Below the pieces are notes generated by a model that saw only the letters and a list, made by a program, of their open reading frames with translations, ran no database searches and was not told where the DNA came from. A stretch of 64,000 nucleotides of DNA. It comes from Owenia fusiformis (Eukaryota > Annelida > Polychaeta > Sabellida > Oweniidae). Shown in pieces: positions 35,501 through 45,800 of the stretch. Each line of letters opens with the position of its first letter. Position 1 is the stretch's first letter. The stretch lies in contig CAIIXF020000005.1 in the NCBI GenBank assembly GCA_903813345.2, positions 36,089,375 to 36,153,374 on the forward strand, written 5' to 3'. Position numbers and translations under genes: made by a program.

Positions 35501-38500
35501 GGCGCTGCAGTAATCTAGTATTTCACCATAATGTGTAGTTTATTATCTGACAAATGATTCTATGACATCAAAAAATTCAATGAAGGTAATGTTAGAAAAT
35601 TGAAATAGTTTATAGTTCATGACGAGCACATATTACACCTCTCACCTAGCTTATCTTTCAGATCTCAATGTCAGCTGTGGTCAGTAAATCATATTTGTAT
35701 CGTTAAAATTACAGTTATCATGCAATGAAATAGGTTGTCATAATAGTGGAAGAGGTTTTGTGAATTGTGTTCCAAAATTAAAAAGTATAATTTTGATATT
35801 TTTACTTCGGAATGTGTAATTATCCCAATGAACATGACAATGATATTTAAGAAACACATGGCAGCCATCTTGAAAGATGGCGGCTTTTACAAGCTATTTC
35901 ACAATTTTTGCTGTAACTTGAAAAGAAGTGGAGAGATTTTGTTCATATTTGATATGTAAATACTCCTAAGCGTGGTACACTGTTTTATGACACTTTGGCT
36001 AGAAGGGTGCCATTTTGAAAATGGCAACCATTTTTACGTTTTAGGATGACCCCAAAAATAATAGAGCAATTTTGTTCATATTTGATAAGTACAATATAAG
36101 GATTTTGTGAAAATGTCAACCATGGCTGTTCGATGGGATTTGCTACGCTTTGGCGTTGCTGTTATCTAGTTTCTACGGCAATCTACGTGTATTATTTAAT
36201 CTTCAAATTGACAATGATTTTATAAACTGATTTGGTAAATGTTTTATTCAGTGGCATTTGCAAATAACTCATGGAAGCTGTTGTTATTTGCTATTCATAA
36301 AATCTAGTTACAGCACTTGGTTAAATAATTGAAATATATGCTGCATACAAACTGATTCTTGATTATTAATTAGAGGAATGTGACTATTTAAATAACATAA
36401 TGTTAGCTTCAAAAGTATACTTCATGTTTTCCTTTGTCATTTTAACTTCAATTGTGGCATTATATTTGACAAGCAGAAAATTGATAAAACATGGCAACAG
36501 TAAACCCAGCATTTCTGAGCGAGAAATGTTTGGGAAGTTAGATAAATTCAAAACAAATGTATTAAACTCTGGATTCAAGGAACAAAGAGTACACGAGAGG
36601 TTGACACCATTTAAAATCAACTCGGAGGCAAACAGAAAACTTGTATTTTACAATAGACTACCAAAATGTGGCTCAAGCACAATGTTAACGTTATTTGGAA
36701 AAAGGAATCAAGTTTTTAAACTGATAAAAACAGATATATATAATAAACGTCAATTAGACGAAAAAGAACTATATGAATTTGTACATTCGTTCAAAATATC
36801 TTCGAAGAAACAGTTAATAGAACGTCATCTTTATTTTGTTAACTTTGAAATACATGGTTTGAGGCAGCCAATTTATATCAATTTAATTAGGGATCCATTG
36901 GACCATACTCTTTCGAGGTATTATTATCACTTTGAAGGGGAATCAATTAAGAGACAATTAAAAGGAATGAAAATCAAAACATTTGAAGAATGTGTAGGGA
37001 ATAATTTGAATAATTCTCTACCAATTAAAGGATGCTTTTTTCTTCAAAAGAATATGTGCTTTGGTTTTGTGGACATGATGAAGCGTGTTCCTATATACAA
37101 TTATTGACCTCTCTAGAGGTTTACTGTCAAAATTATATCCCGAGACTGTAAGCCGAGACCGTAGGTCGAGGTTTACAGTCGAGGGATATAATTTTGACAG
37201 TAAACCGAATGGAGAGGTCTATAATTGTTTTGTTAGTCCGAAGAATATCTTAGATTTTTCTGACCCTTGAAGTTGACTTGAAGTTGGATCCAGACCCTCG
37301 AGACGTTCATGTTGTATTTCAGTATATCGGCAGTAAGTTCACTCAATTGAGTCAAATTACTCTCCTGGGCGAAGTCCACTAAAAGCTTTGTACAAAGTTT
37401 TAGATTTTTCTTCGTATTTTGACTGTCTTTATTCTCTAAGAGACTAACAATATCCTCATCTTCAACATTTTTGAAACGGCTAGTGCTAACGGCGGCCATT
37501 TTATCGTCTGATAATGACGTCATTTTAGTGGAATGCTGGGAATATTATTCACCGGCAATGCATTGCGCGGTGTACAGTTAAAATTATTCACCGCTCGTTG
37601 ACCAATCAAAATCGAGTATTTCAACTGAGGTACTAACAATATGGATTATGGACTAGCAAAGGCCAAACGAAACATCGAGAAATATTACATGCTGATTGGC
37701 CTAACTGAGGAGTATGCTGAAACTTTACAAGCTTTAGAACTTATGCTACCGTCTTACTTTAAGGGCCTTAGTAAGGTTGACATTGATGCTACCTGGAAAA
37801 ACAAAGTACCTGTGTCGAAAAAGATACGACCATCTGAAAAAATAACCCAATTTATCAAAGAACAATTGAGATATAACTACGAAATATACAATTTTGTAAA
37901 ACAAAAATTCCACATCACCTTGAAGAGCTTGGGAATACATGTATATGATAACAGTTCACTTTGAAAGAGTTGGTGATTTTAATAACTACATTAATCATCA
38001 TAACACTAACTGAAGGAAAATGTTTTTTTTCAAATATTTTTAAACACACTTTGAACAACAAAATGTTATAGCCGAAGTTTCTATATAGGTTTGGAATTTC
38101 GCTAACTCTTGTTTTTCAAGGAATTTTAAGAGTTTTGCATATTAAACCTCTAATGACTTACTATTCCTACTTTTTAATAGCATATTTGAATTCAGTGAAA
38201 AACAATGCTTGTAAGATGTTCGATGGGATTTGCTACATCTTGTTGCGGTTTTCTAGTCTGTATCGATAATGATGGCTTACAGGAAAATGATCATAAAATT
38301 CATATGTTTGATGCCAAATAAATTTTGACTCATGACATGTCCAAAACTAGTAAAAATGTATTTTCATTTTGTCTCAACTCTCGCATGGATAAGGCTGGAT
38401 TTTGAAATACATGTAGACGCAAGCACAGTTTACAACATTCAGTCCATTGCCCAGCTTGTTTTTCATGGTCCATTGTCAAGAGTGAAAACTGACTGTGATT

Positions 38501-38914
38501 GGCTTGGCTGTCAGGTAGCTGTGTTAGTTTCGAACTCTGGGTGCAAAGATCAAATGGATTTAGCAGCCATAGTAGTTCAACGTTGTTAAACTCAATAACA
38601 GCGTTCTTTACTATTAGGAATTTTCTTGGCCGTTATTGAGGGGCCATAAGACATGTCAGATAAGAAAGGAGGCCCAGGCTAGGTCTTAAATGTTGTTGGA
38701 CTACAGCCATAGTTGTCATGGAAATTAGTTAATCTAATCATGTATTTATTCTTTCCAGGATGGAGACAGACTGGGTGATTCTTCATCTGATGAGAGCTCT
38801 TCAGACGAGGAGGATCCAAAGGATGCCACAAGGCGGAAAAGACCACATATTGAAATTGAATATGAACGAGAGACTGAACCTTCCACATCAAAACAGAAAT
38901 TACGGACTTTCTAG
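26519..38914 (+). CDS. MAK16: MAK16 homologue, 60S ribosome biogenesis factor, 9 coding exons, 295 aa
   Basis: Exons are 26519-26533, 27744-27790, 28289-28398, 29760-29892, 30425-30508, 31577-31706, 32765-32917, 34095-34154 and 38759-38914. Every junction is GT-AG, the phases agree, and the total is 888 nt (295 codons plus stop; the human protein is about 300 aa). The N-terminus [20 protein letters not shown] and the following [20 protein letters not shown] are MAK16 signatures. The cysteines C-N-x-x-x-C belong to the metal-binding element of the L28e-like domain (about residues 6-120). A basic Mak16 domain follows ([28 protein letters not shown]), then a long acidic tail of Glu/Asp/Ser and a basic end. 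MAK16 works in the nucleolus with RPF1 in early 60S assembly. Intron 3 holds a hAT element and intron 8 a nested sulfotransferase gene. Confidence 0.96.
27744..27790 (+). CDS. MAK16: MAK16 coding exon 2 (47 nt)
   Basis: Acceptor CTCATTTCAG, donor AG|GTAAGT. Encodes [15 protein letters not shown] and two bases of Arg, completed by exon 3. Confidence 0.95.
28289..28398 (+). CDS. MAK16: MAK16 coding exon 3 (110 nt)
   Basis: Acceptor TGCCTTTCAG, donor G|GTTTGT. Encodes [20 protein letters not shown] and the [16 protein letters not shown] segment, the most conserved part of the family, with the cysteine cluster. Confidence 0.96.
28687..29435 (+). mobile_element. 749-bp non-autonomous hAT element with 8-bp target duplication
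   Basis: Ends TAGGGGTGGGACGG and, inverted, TAGGGATGGGACGG differ by one base. GTTAAAAG occurs directly at both borders (28679-28686 and 29436-29443), the 8-bp duplication typical of hAT. Sub-terminal GAACCGAACCG-like repeats face inward. It contains the short BED-finger frame at 29160-29354 but no catalytic domain. It lies in MAK16 intron 3. Confidence 0.92.
29160..29354 (+). pseudogene. hAT transposase N-terminal remnant, BED-like finger
   Basis: A 64-codon frame starting [25 protein letters not shown] matches the BED-finger start (S-x-W-x-Y-F) and TICEVRDKA the zinc-ligand region, but the second ligand Cys is Arg (C-E-V-R) and the frame stops soon after. It is a relic of the parent transposase, without hAT dimerisation or catalytic regions. 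Confidence 0.65.
29760..29892 (+). CDS. MAK16: MAK16 coding exon 4 (133 nt)
   Basis: Acceptor GCTTTGTAG, donor AA|GTAAGT. Encodes [20 protein letters not shown] through EHLIYWPK, completing the L28e-like domain. Confidence 0.96.
30425..30508 (+). CDS. MAK16: MAK16 coding exon 5 (84 nt)
   Basis: Acceptor TATTTCAG, donor AC|GTAAGT. Encodes [19 protein letters not shown] and the basic LTLKR stretch. Confidence 0.96.
31308..31350 (+). pseudogene. Degenerate copy of part of MAK16 exon 6
   Basis: TTACCCTTACAGCGAAGATA then AACATAGGGAGAGAGAAGG resembles exon 6 at about 31585-31630 (CCATTACAAAGGAAGATAGA then ACGTAGGGAAAGACGGAGA). It lies in the intron about 280 bp before the real exon. Confidence 0.5.
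31471..31590. repeat. Tandem copies of the MAK16 exon 6 acceptor region
   Basis: TGTTACAGTAAAAAGC (31471), TGTTAATAAGAAGC (31521) and TGTTACAGTAAGAAGC (31569) are spaced 48-50 bp; the third is the true splice border. Sequence between copies also matches (ATGTTAAATGTG and ATATTAAATGTG). Confidence 0.7.
31577..31706 (+). CDS. MAK16: MAK16 coding exon 6 (130 nt)
   Basis: Acceptor GTTACAG, donor ACT|GTGAGT. Encodes [20 protein letters not shown] and then an alpha-helical run to LKQGT. The acceptor is preceded by near-copies of itself about 50 and 100 bp upstream. Confidence 0.94.
32507..32731. mobile_element. Short inverted-repeat element (CAGGGCTCTC ends)
   Basis: Starts AGGGCTCTCACCAGG and ends CAAGAGCCCT; internal ACTGTGGTGCTGCGCCACAG hairpin. 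An opposite-orientation copy lies at 62612-63613. Confidence 0.65.
32765..32917 (+). CDS. MAK16: MAK16 coding exon 7 (153 nt)
   Basis: Acceptor TTATAACAG, donor GAG|GTGAG. Encodes [20 protein letters not shown], conserved in the family, followed by a Glu/Asp-rich low-complexity tract. Confidence 0.95.
33012..33238. mobile_element. Short inverted-repeat element (CTTCTACTTAATTT ends)
   Basis: Same family as 18281-18520: CACTTCTACTTAATTT at the left and CCAAATTAAGTGAAAGTACA at the right, with GGCAACTTAATTTGGCGG inside. Lies in MAK16 intron 7. Confidence 0.65.
34095..34154 (+). CDS. MAK16: MAK16 coding exon 8 (60 nt)
   Basis: Acceptor TACATTTCAG, donor GAG|GTAATT. Encodes the acidic [20 protein letters not shown]. 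It is in phase with both neighbours. Confidence 0.9.
34660..36175. repeat. Dispersed repeat of the CCGTCC / GGGCAATAACT family, diverged
   Basis: Starts TCCCATCTATCCTCCCTACG with GGGCAATAACTGAAATACTG and ends ATGGGATTTGCTACGCTTTG plus GCGTTGCTGTTATCTAGT. Internal blocks CATTTTGAAAATGGC recur. Same family as 43735-44562. Lies in MAK16 intron 8, left of the nested sulfotransferase. Confidence 0.55.
36400..37964 (+). pseudogene. Uronyl 2-sulfotransferase-like gene, intronless, interrupted by an insertion
   Basis: Two open segments, 36400-37101 (234 codons) and 37641-37964 (107 codons plus stop), lie in one frame once a 534-bp insertion and one ACAAT repeat are discounted, giving about 341 aa. 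The N-terminus has a single hydrophobic segment (about residues 6-25), as expected of a type II Golgi enzyme. PKCGSST (88-94) fits the PAPS 5'-phosphosulfate loop, His143 in ERHLYFVNF is a candidate catalytic base, and [14 protein letters not shown] (163-176) fits the 3'-phosphate site. The second half ([18 protein letters not shown], then [17 protein letters not shown]) matches the C-terminus of UST/HS2ST enzymes, which sulfate the 2-O position of uronic acids in glycosaminoglycans. It sits in the sense direction inside MAK16 intron 8. As read, this allele stops after Tyr at 37107. It may be a young pseudogene or a segregating insertion. Confidence 0.85.
37102..37635. mobile_element. 534-bp insertion splitting the sulfotransferase gene
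   Basis: Flanked by direct repeats ACAAT (37097-37101 and 37636-37640); discounting the insertion and one repeat leaves the host frame intact. The left part, with the adjoining bases 37097-37231, is a fold-back whose arms (about 46 bp) pair around GGGATATAATTTTGACAG. The right part, on the minus strand, holds a 96-codon open frame (37523-37233) with [20 protein letters not shown] and NTKK, resembling the N-terminal part of Crypton/tyrosine-recombinase-type transposon proteins. No catalytic domain is present, so it would be non-autonomous. Confidence 0.7.
38218..38265. repeat. Isolated right end of the CCGTCC-family repeat
   Basis: GTTCGATGGGATTTGCTACA then TCTTGTTGCGGTTTTCTAGT matches 36126-36173 in direct orientation. 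With that copy it brackets the sulfotransferase gene. Confidence 0.6.
38759..38914 (+). CDS. MAK16: MAK16 coding exon 9 with stop (156 nt)
   Basis: Acceptor TTCTTTCCAG. Encodes a Ser/Asp-rich stretch, then [15 protein letters not shown], which matches the conserved C-terminal motif of animal MAK16, and ends before TAG. A variant poly(A) signal ATTAAA lies at 38939-38944. Confidence 0.94.
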   Translation, partial: DGDRLGDSSSDESSSDEEDPKDATRRKRPHIEIEYERETEPSTSKQKLRTF

Positions 38915-39238
38915 ATATTTATTTATTTTCTGTAACATATTAAAAGAAATAATAATTGAATTATTTCACAATTCTAAATCTAGATTTATTACATAATGGG
39001 GTATAGCTGATGTGAATACTTATCAACTGACCAATTTGCAATGCGCCCTGCTGCCACCTTTTGTTACACCAAAGAAACAAGGATTTACCAGCATGATTCG
39101 TGATGTCATAAGTTGTAGGTAACAATATTCTCAAATATAATTCTAAGAAGATTAGCTATTCAAATTTTGTTTGAAAACATTTCTACCTACAACCTTGGAC
39201 AATATGAATTCAGCCAATTTATTTTGGTATTCTTTCAC

Positions 39239-39368
39239 CAAAAATGATTGAGATTTACAAATTTTTGATTTATATCTAAATCTTCTTCAGGTTAACTCAT
39301 ATTACAGTGAGTTAAGCTTTAGAAGATTTAGAAATAAGTTGAAAATTTGTAAATCTCAATCATTTTTG
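39239..39368. mobile_element. 130-bp near-perfect hairpin
   Basis: CAAAAATGATTGAGATTTAC at the left pairs with its complement at the right end; arms of about 55 bp around a GTTAACTCATATTACAGTGA centre. Likely a foldback miniature element. Confidence 0.75.
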
Positions 39369-39370
39369 AT

Positions 39371-39913
39371 GTTTTTATGTCACCACCAAAAAGTGGTGAC
39401 ATATTGTTATGGTCTGCATTTTTTTGTGATGGCGGTTGGTGATCGGCAGTTAGCGATCGGCGGTTTGCTGTTGATGGTTGGTGATCAGCGGTTGGTGTCT
39501 ATAACAAATTCTTAAAACTTCCAATAACTTAACAAATACTGTTTAGACTGACTTCATTTTTTCAAAATCATCTACAAGTTTTCAGAAGTTCAAATCTGAC
39601 TTAATATATAAGATTTAACCATCAGTGACCTTTTCAAGGTCAAAAAATGTCAAAAATGTATTTATTCAACTTGCTTCAAATTGACCAAATTTTTTCAAAA
39701 ATCATCTATAAGTTATCAGAAGTTCAAATCTGACTAGATTTGACCTTCATTGACCTTCTCAAGGTAAAAAAGGTAAAAAAGATCTTTTTTCAACTTGATT
39801 CTAATTGACCAATTTGTTTTTCAAAATCATCTAGAAGTTCTCAGAAATTCAAATCTGACTTTAGTTGAACTAATAATATTATGTGCAACTAAGTGGTGAC
39901 ATTTTGTCATGTC
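39371..39913. mobile_element. Long copy of the GTGGTGACAT family
   Basis: Starts TTTTATGTCACCACCAAAAA and ends AAGTGGTGACATTTTGTCAT. Internally about three diverged units of AGAAGTTCAAATCTGACTT with TGACCTTCTCAAGGT between them; the same unit recurs at 62770-62920. Confidence 0.6.
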
Positions 39914-41353
39914 ATGTTACTGCCTTGTTAACACTACTGCACTTCACATCATACTTTGGTATTCTTTGTTGTAGCAAAATAATGCAGAGTTAAATTGAGA
40001 GGACTAGACTATTAATTTATTTTCTACCATTAATATTCATATGCCTTTGTCATTTACACAGCTGTATGAGGTATAATATACATACACATAAAGGTTAATT
40101 CTTATTTTATATAAACAAGGGAATTATTAATTTATCAACTGAATAATTGCTGAATTGACAATGGAGGTAATAAAGATCCATTAACATAATGAAATTGTAT
40201 TCCCATTTATCAACATAATTGTTCAAAGTATGTAATCTGTTATTTTACATTTGCCACTTTCCGTGTAAAATACATGCTTAAGGACTAAAAGTGTTACAAA
40301 ACAACAAGAAAATGAAACATCTAAAGAGTGCAACCATTCATAAGGAAAACAAACCCTAAATATCCCAAACTATTATCCAATGTGGAAAGATAAAATGTTT
40401 AATAATACCCATTTTCCAAATTGAGAGTGATTATGTTTTTGCTAGATTTTCACATTTTACAGAACTTGCTTTAAGATGGCCTTTAACGTTTTTCATTTCT
40501 CTGCACCACAATGTCCAATCGAGATCATTCGAGTACTTTTGTATTCCTGAGACATTTGAGCATCCGGGAATGGCAACATTTACACAAAATTTGCACGTTA
40601 AATTGATGTAATTTATGACTGAAATTGGGAAGGCAAAAAGCTGTGATTCTTTCAGATGTTCAAACTGTAATATAGAACCTTTTCAATATGGCAGTTGCTT
40701 CCATGTGCTGCTAATAAAGCAATGTATCTTCAAATGAAACCTGTCTCTGGAACACTTTTGTAAACAGTTTTCATGAGCAATTTTGTTTTTGTATCTCAAA
40801 TTTAACTTCTGATTTCAGTCATAAATAACGTCAATATAGCATGCAAACTTAGGCTGGATGTTGTTATTCCCTGATGCTCAAACGTCTCATATAGGTATTC
40901 AGGTCCCTAGCCAGAGGGGTTTGACCTCCCCCCCCTGGCCAAAATTTCAATTTTTCACCATATTGAGCAAGGCACTTTTCAAGTGATTTTTGCCATTTTT
41001 CGGTCAAAGTGAACCCCCTGGAAATTTTAGAAAATGACCCCACCCCTCTCTTGGCCAAAACTTGGCTATGGGCCTGGGTACTTGAATACTATTGATTGGA
41101 CATCATGGTGCAGAGAAAAAAGTAAAAAGAACCTGGAGAACTAGAATAGCACCTTAAATCAGGGATACCTACATTCTCCGATATTAATTCCTGGAACTTA
41201 AATAATAAATAACAGGTGGCACTGATGTCGATTCTGAATATTAAAATACACAAACTGTATCCAACAAACAATATCAATCTTCAAAACCATATTCCAATCA
41301 ATTCACAAATAAATATAAACTAGACATAAAACTGTGGGAGCGATTTGCCGGTC
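39914..41353. other. Spacer between MAK16 and the fibrinogen-domain gene
   Basis: The two genes converge here. Apart from the element at 40900-41076 I see no feature; an AATAAA lies at about 40724 on the plus strand, but too far from MAK16 to be assigned to it. Confidence 0.4.
40900..41076. mobile_element. CAGGCCCGTAGCC-family element, diverged
   Basis: CAGGTCCCTAGCCAG at the left and CTTGGCTATGGGCCTG at the right, with CCCCCTGGCCAAAATTT inside. Same family as 47706-47896 and 48393-48579. Confidence 0.6.
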
Positions 41354-42807
41354 CTAAAATGTTTCATCAAAGTAATAATTATAGCTCCAATTAGGTTCTC
41401 TTGGGCGTATCAGGAACTTCATTTCCTTGAAGGAATACCAGGCATTGTTTAGTTCTTTGTTTTCTTTCCGTTCTGCATCGCTGAAAAGTTCACCAGGCCA
41501 TCCCATCCAACTCATACATCCAAACTTTATGTCACATTTGGTTCCATTCACATACTGTCCAAATGGGTTCACAACACCACAGTAATCTCGGTCCTCGTAA
41601 TCGATATTTGCTTCTTCATAGATGTCATCGGCTGTACCATGAGGTTGGTAATACCACCATGCACCTCTACGTAAAACAGAGCATTTTGGACCATACTTGT
41701 ACATTTCATTCCCATGATCCCAAGTAGTAAATGGGTTGTCGATATACCCATAATCATAATGGTAATAGTGGTAGTCAGTCATAACATCTCTACCAGAGCC
41801 TCGGAAATCTGCTATTCTAACCCCAGTATTACCATTATCGTATGCAGGCATTTGAAAAATGTAATATTCTGCTGTCTCAGTTTGACCACTCCATGTTGTG
41901 AACTCCAACTTTAGCACATATCTTTTCCTATTGTTCTCACTTATCAATGCTGCCAAGTTATCAAGGCCAATAAAATATTCTCCAGGTGGATCACCGAAAC
42001 CAGCTTTATATTCTGCCCAAGTACGATAAAAATCGACACTCCCATCAAATCTATGAGCCACCAGCAACCAGTTTTCCTCACATTGAGCTTTGAAAGATCC
42101 TCCATTCGGAAGCTGTATATTATTGATGCCAGGCTTCTGTTCAATACAAGGTACATCCGAAGGGAGCTCTATGGGAAGTGGGCCAATCATTATTCTCATT
42201 GCTTTGAATGAATAGAACCCATTGTCTTTTCCTTCAAGAAGTTTCTCTGGCCATGCTTTCCAGCTCATACAGTCCATTTCTTTTTCACATTTGGGTCCAT
42301 TATTATATCGTCCAAATAAGTTTGCTTTACCGCAACAGCCCCACCACCATCCATTTGGATTTATAGGATAGATTTTATCAGAATACTGTCCTTTCTTATA
42401 AAGGGAATTACCAGCCGAGCCTTTATATTCTCCCAATCTTAAAGTATACCAGGAAGGCCTATACTGTAGGTCCCAATCAACATAGTCTAATGGGGTGACA
42501 TCAAACTTAAAATAGTCCGCTGTTCTGGTTTCATTTTTCCAAGTTGTTAACTCAATTCGCAGCATATATACATCTTGTGCAGCTGCAGAAGCAAGATTGT
42601 CAAGTCCAATGAAGTACTCTGATGGGGGATCTCCAAATGGAACACTATACTCTTTTTGTTCTTCTTGCGGATCGTGGAAGTCAACACTACCATCAAACCT
42701 TTGAGCAACAACCAGCCATTCTGAGTCACAAACTGCTAGGAAACTTGCACCGTCATCTGTTCTTATAAGATTAACACCTTCTGACTGTTTGTTGCAATTG
42801 TTAGTAC
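41354..42807 (-). CDS. Fibrinogen-domain protein coding exon 3, both FReDs (1454 nt)
   Basis: The acceptor is ATTAAAG after a T-rich tract; the stop is at 41354-41356. One exon encodes both fibrinogen-related domains, so the duplication occurred without introns or lost them. Trp- and Tyr-rich insertions in the second domain (YHYYHYDYGY) make it longer than the first by about 45 residues. Confidence 0.92.
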
Positions 42808-45800
42808 CTTTAATGATACAATAAAAAGTTTTGATGAGGTCCATTATTCTAAGATTTTAATCAATTTAAAATGCAATTGCAAGTACTTTCTTATTATTAT
42901 CAACATTGTTATCATTAACAAAGACATAATTTCAATTTAGATCTAAGTGTATATAACATACGATAGACATACCATCAATTCGAGGAATCTTCAACTGTTG
43001 GATGTTGTTGACAATCCAGCCCAACAATTTTTGTAGCTTCTTGAACTTAGGGTAGAATCGGTTCAACTTTTTTTCAATCCTCTTTGCCTCTTGCAATCCT
43101 CTCAATGCCTTGATGTTTTTACGATAAGTTTTTGTAATATTGAAAGCTTTGAGTAAGTTGTCATTCATGTAAATGAAGCCTACTCTCTTCTCCCAATACA
43201 GCAGATCAAAATAGAGTTTGTATCTAATTTCATAATCGAAATCATTGTGTATGGTGTTGAATGTATCAATCGTCACGTTAAATATAGCCTCAGAATCATT
43301 CTTCATTATACTCAACAGTTGTATTCTGGTGCTATGCCAATCTGTTAGTTGTTTCCAAAACTTTGTTAAACGTTTGCCAATTTTGTGCATCATGTGGACC
43401 GAGTTCTCAGCTATACGTTTATCTTCTTCTGGTATAATCTTTGCATATTCTTGGACTACCTTGGTTGTAGCTTCTAGGAGAGGTTGTGTATTTTTGGGCT
43501 CTATCTTAAGGAACATCTCTGTCAGTTTGAATTCATTCAGATAGTTTACCTTAATGCTTGCTCCTTGACACTGCACATTGCCTTCATCGATTACAAATAT
43601 TAAGCAACACACGATTCCAGAGAACAGGCCTGAAAAATTAGGGTGTGTTTTTCATTTATTCATTTCAAGTTCTATAGTAAGACATCTGTACTTGAAGCAG
43701 CTTAAACAGAATATTTTCTCAGTTAATATTTATTATCCCATCGAACGAAGTTCGGAGGGATATAGGGAACGCCTCCATCCGTCCGTCCGTCCGTACATCC
43801 GTCCGTCCGTCCGGGCAATAACTCAAATACTGTTGGCCCGATTTTGTTAATATTTTGTACACATATATACCCTATGGGGGTAGAAGTTCTGCTCGAAAGC
43901 CAATTTTCAAAATGGCCGCTCATTTCAAAATGCGATTTTGTTCATATTTGGTATGTGAATACTATAAACATTGCACACTGTCTAAAGACACTTTTGGCAG
44001 AAGGCGGCCATTTTGAAAAATGGCTGCCATTTTAACATATTTTACTATAACTCGAAAAGTAGTGGAGCGATTTTGTTCATATTTGGTATGTGAATACTAT
44101 AAGCATGGCACACTGTCCTATGACACTTTTGGTAGAAGGTGGCCATTTTGAAAAAAGATTTGAAAAATGGCCGCCATTTTAACGTATTTTACTATAACTC
44201 GAAAAGTAGTGGAGCGATTTTGTTCATATTTGAATTGTGAATATTGTGAATACTCTAAGCATGGCACATTGTCTAATAAAATTTTGGGGAGTAGTCGGCC
44301 ATTTTGAAAAATAGCCACCATTTTTATGTGTGTTATTTTACAAGTACATGTGTGCGACTTTTCAAAAATTTTATAGGTGGCTACTTAAAAGCATATTATT
44401 TTTTCTGATGACAACTTGGCTAGTGAGCAACCATTTTGAAAATGGTGGCCTTTCTGGTGTGTTGTTTTATTATATTTGCTATATATTTCGTTTGTAAAAA
44501 TGCCAGCCATTTCTGTTCAATGGGATTCGCTACGCTTTGGCGTTGCCGTTGTTCTGGTTTGGTCTTGCTTTTTTCTCTAATTTCTCTATTTATGATTTAA
44601 GTACCTAATTAACTACTTAATTTAGTACCTAATGTATTGTATGTGATACTAGCTAAGTTTCCAAAACTTATATTTTGGTTTAATTCTATTACTATCAGCT
44701 GTATTATGGATATTATATGATAGAGTTTTTAATGGAGTCATTCAAATAATCAAAATTTAACGAATCAAATAGGAGGTACGATAGATAATTATAGAAATAA
44801 CTTTCAATTTAATTGGGCAGAGCATATTTTCTAACATCAACAGACTTGCCAACCTAAAATGAAAAATTTTGGGGAGATTTAAAAAAATTGCGGTACTTTT
44901 ACGGGAGTTTTTTTCAAAATCCGGGAGTTTTTGTGGGAGTCTTTTGATAAAAAGCGGGAGTTTTTACGGGAGATCATTGAAAAAAAACGGTAGTTTTTAC
45001 GGGAGATTTAAAAAAACAGGAGTTTTTGCGGTAAATTTTGAAAAAACGGGAGTTTTTACGGGAGATTTTTTAAAAAAGGTATTTTTCGCGGTAAATTTGA
45101 AAAAACGTGACTTTTTTACGGAAGTTTTCAGAAAAAACGTGACTTTTTGCGGTAGGTTCTGAAAAACGGGAGTTTTTACGGTATGTTTTGAAAAAAAGGG
45201 AGTTTTTGCGGTACATTTAAAAAAAGCGGGAGTTTATACGGTAGATTTCTCTTTAACCAGTCATCAAGAAATTCTGAAAATTTTACACATTGTCAATTTA
45301 ATGGTCATCTTTTGAATGGTAACAATATAATTTAAAATCGATAAATATACTTTTCTCTATATTGCTTTAGAAAACACATTGGACACTTCTTTTGTTCTTG
45401 AAATCATATGTTCGGAATGAAATGAAACATCTATCCGAACCTCATTGGGAATATTGTATTATACAAAGGAAAGTTTGGTGGATTTAAAAAAAAGTATCTT
45501 GTTAATGAAATTAAAGGTTTGTCTTTATCTATTTCGGGGGTTTTTGTTTTAATTTTTTGAATACTTTTTGTTAAATCAACCAAGATTTCCTTTGAACAAC
45601 TATAATATTGTGAAGTCTAAGAAGATGTTGTATATGCTATTTTGTTCAAACTAGCTTCGGAAAGATATTTCATTTCATTCTCAAGAAATGGTAAAAAGGA
45701 ACAAAAATCAATTGCACTAAAATCAAAAAATGTTAACAAAAACAGTAATATAAAATATATGTAAATTATTTTCACATTAAATTGTTGCCAATCAGTCAAC

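Noticed and set aside
36384-36620. 78-codon minus-strand frame
   Set aside because: Shadow of the N-terminal coding region of the sulfotransferase on the other strand.
37102-37635. The sulfotransferase interruption as an intron
   Set aside because: The borders are not GT-AG, direct ACAAT repeats flank it, an in-frame stop follows at once, and it has a fold-back and a transposon-like frame.
44869-45162. 97-codon frame with repeated GVFxGDFxKK-like units
   Set aside because: By-product of a minisatellite with a near-27-bp period in an intron.
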